A stretch of 6,230 nt of DNA from Myxococcales bacterium (lineage in GTDB: Bacteria > Myxococcota > Myxococcia > Myxococcales > Anaeromyxobacteraceae), in the NCBI GenBank assembly GCA_021784995.1, contig JAJYHA010000145.1, forward strand, positions 1 to 6,230, written 5' to 3'. Made by a program: the position numbers and the translations under genes. The notes below the pieces were generated by a model. That model was not told the origin of the DNA. It saw only the letters and a list, made by a program, of their open reading frames with translations, and searched no databases. Positions 6,039 to 6,230 of the stretch are shown here, piece by piece; position 1 is the stretch's first letter, and each line of letters begins with the position of its first letter.

Positions 6039-6058
6039 CGCCGGGATCACTCCCGGCG
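6039..6058. terminator. Convergent-gene hairpin, probable terminator for murJ
   Basis: CGCCGGGA (6039-6046) and TCCCGGCG (6051-6058) form a perfect 8-bp stem with a TCAC loop, 20 nt after the murJ stop. The loop holds the stop codon of the minus-strand gene (TCA at 6047-6049). No T-run follows on either strand, so termination may be Rho-assisted, or the hairpin may only protect the 3' end. The position between two convergent genes is what makes a terminator role likely. Confidence 0.5.
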
Positions 6059-6230
6059 CGGAGCGATCTCGGCGGCGGGAGCCCTGGGAGACGGCTCCTC
6101 GAGGGCCTGGAGGAGCACGGCCACCGCCCGGCGCGCCTTGTCGCGGAGCGCTTCTCCCTGGCGGAGCCGCTCCTCGGCGGCGGCCGCGCGCGCCTCGGCG
6201 GCGGCCGCGCGCTCCGAGGCGAGCCGCCCC
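6047..6230 (-). CDS. C-terminal end of a coiled-coil protein, convergent with murJ (partial)
   Basis: Reading leftward from the window edge, a 60-residue open frame ends at a TGA (6049-6047). The visible part starts with an Ala/Glu/Arg-rich helical stretch (RLASERAAAAEARAAAAEER), then RLRQGEALRDKARRAVAVLL, which has heptad-like hydrophobic spacing, then a Pro/Ala-rich tail (EEPSPRAPAAE) ending in RRE. Composition and the stop inside a hairpin loop fit a real C-terminus, and the plus strand carries no recognisable protein here. The start and most of the gene lie beyond the window, so the family cannot be named. Coiled-coil proteins of the cell-division type would fit, but this is speculation. 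Confidence 0.55.
   Translation of the reverse strand, partial: GRLASERAAAAEARAAAAEERLRQGEALRDKARRAVAVLLQALEEPSPRAPAAEIAPRRE
6172..6213 (-). repeat. Two tandem 21-bp units encoding one duplicated heptad
   Basis: Units 6172-6192 and 6193-6213 are identical at 20 of 21 bases (both begin CCTCGGCGGCGGCCGCGCG on the plus strand). At 21 bp each unit encodes seven residues, repeating an Ala-rich heptad with one Glu and one Arg in the minus-strand coiled coil. This looks like a recent in-frame duplication. Confidence 0.6.

Noticed and set aside
1..6230. A defence system, mobile element, CRISPR array or other new system
   Set aside because: All identifiable genes are housekeeping genes or repeat scaffolds with uniform base composition. 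There is no transposase, integrase, nuclease, reverse transcriptase, terminal repeat or direct-repeat array.

Overview
The window is very GC-rich (about 73% in the lines I counted) and densely packed with ordinary housekeeping genes. The gene order (nadC, birA, coaX, a TPR protein, a helical-repeat protein, murJ) and the protein sequences suggest a high-GC deltaproteobacterium/Myxococcota, most like Anaeromyxobacter. That assignment is inference from style and gene order, not from a marker gene.

Left part (1-2685): a cofactor cluster. nadC (quinolinate phosphoribosyltransferase, NAD synthesis) enters from the left with its first few codons missing. After a 65-nt gap holding a strong bulged hairpin comes birA (biotin-protein ligase with an N-terminal DNA-binding domain). 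After a 33-nt gap comes coaX (type III pantothenate kinase, first step of CoA synthesis). birA and coaX are in the same frame, separated only by one UGA and 11 sense codons. Both lack a usable Shine-Dalgarno, and both have a -10-like hexamer ending 9 nt before the start codon, so leaderless transcripts are a real possibility. The coaX promoter candidate is the better one: TTGACC, 17 nt, TACCCT, with the -35 overlapping the birA stop.

Middle part (2682-4383): a 183-residue TPR protein coupled to coaX by an ATGA overlap, then a 381-residue all-helical repeat protein of unknown function 4 nt downstream.

Right part (4393-6230): murJ (lipid II flippase) begins 9 nt after the helical-repeat gene. 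From coaX to murJ the genes are overlapping or nearly abutting, so one transcript is likely. murJ meets a convergent minus-strand gene, of which only the coiled-coil C-terminus is visible. The 28-nt gap between the stops is flanked by two inverted repeats that probably end transcription from both sides.

I see no mobile element, RNA gene, CRISPR array or defence system. The least understood content is the pair of repeat-scaffold proteins between coaX and murJ. The regulatory observations (leaderless promoters, an in-frame birA-UGA-coaX arrangement, a G-quadruplex motif in nadC) are the other points worth a second look.
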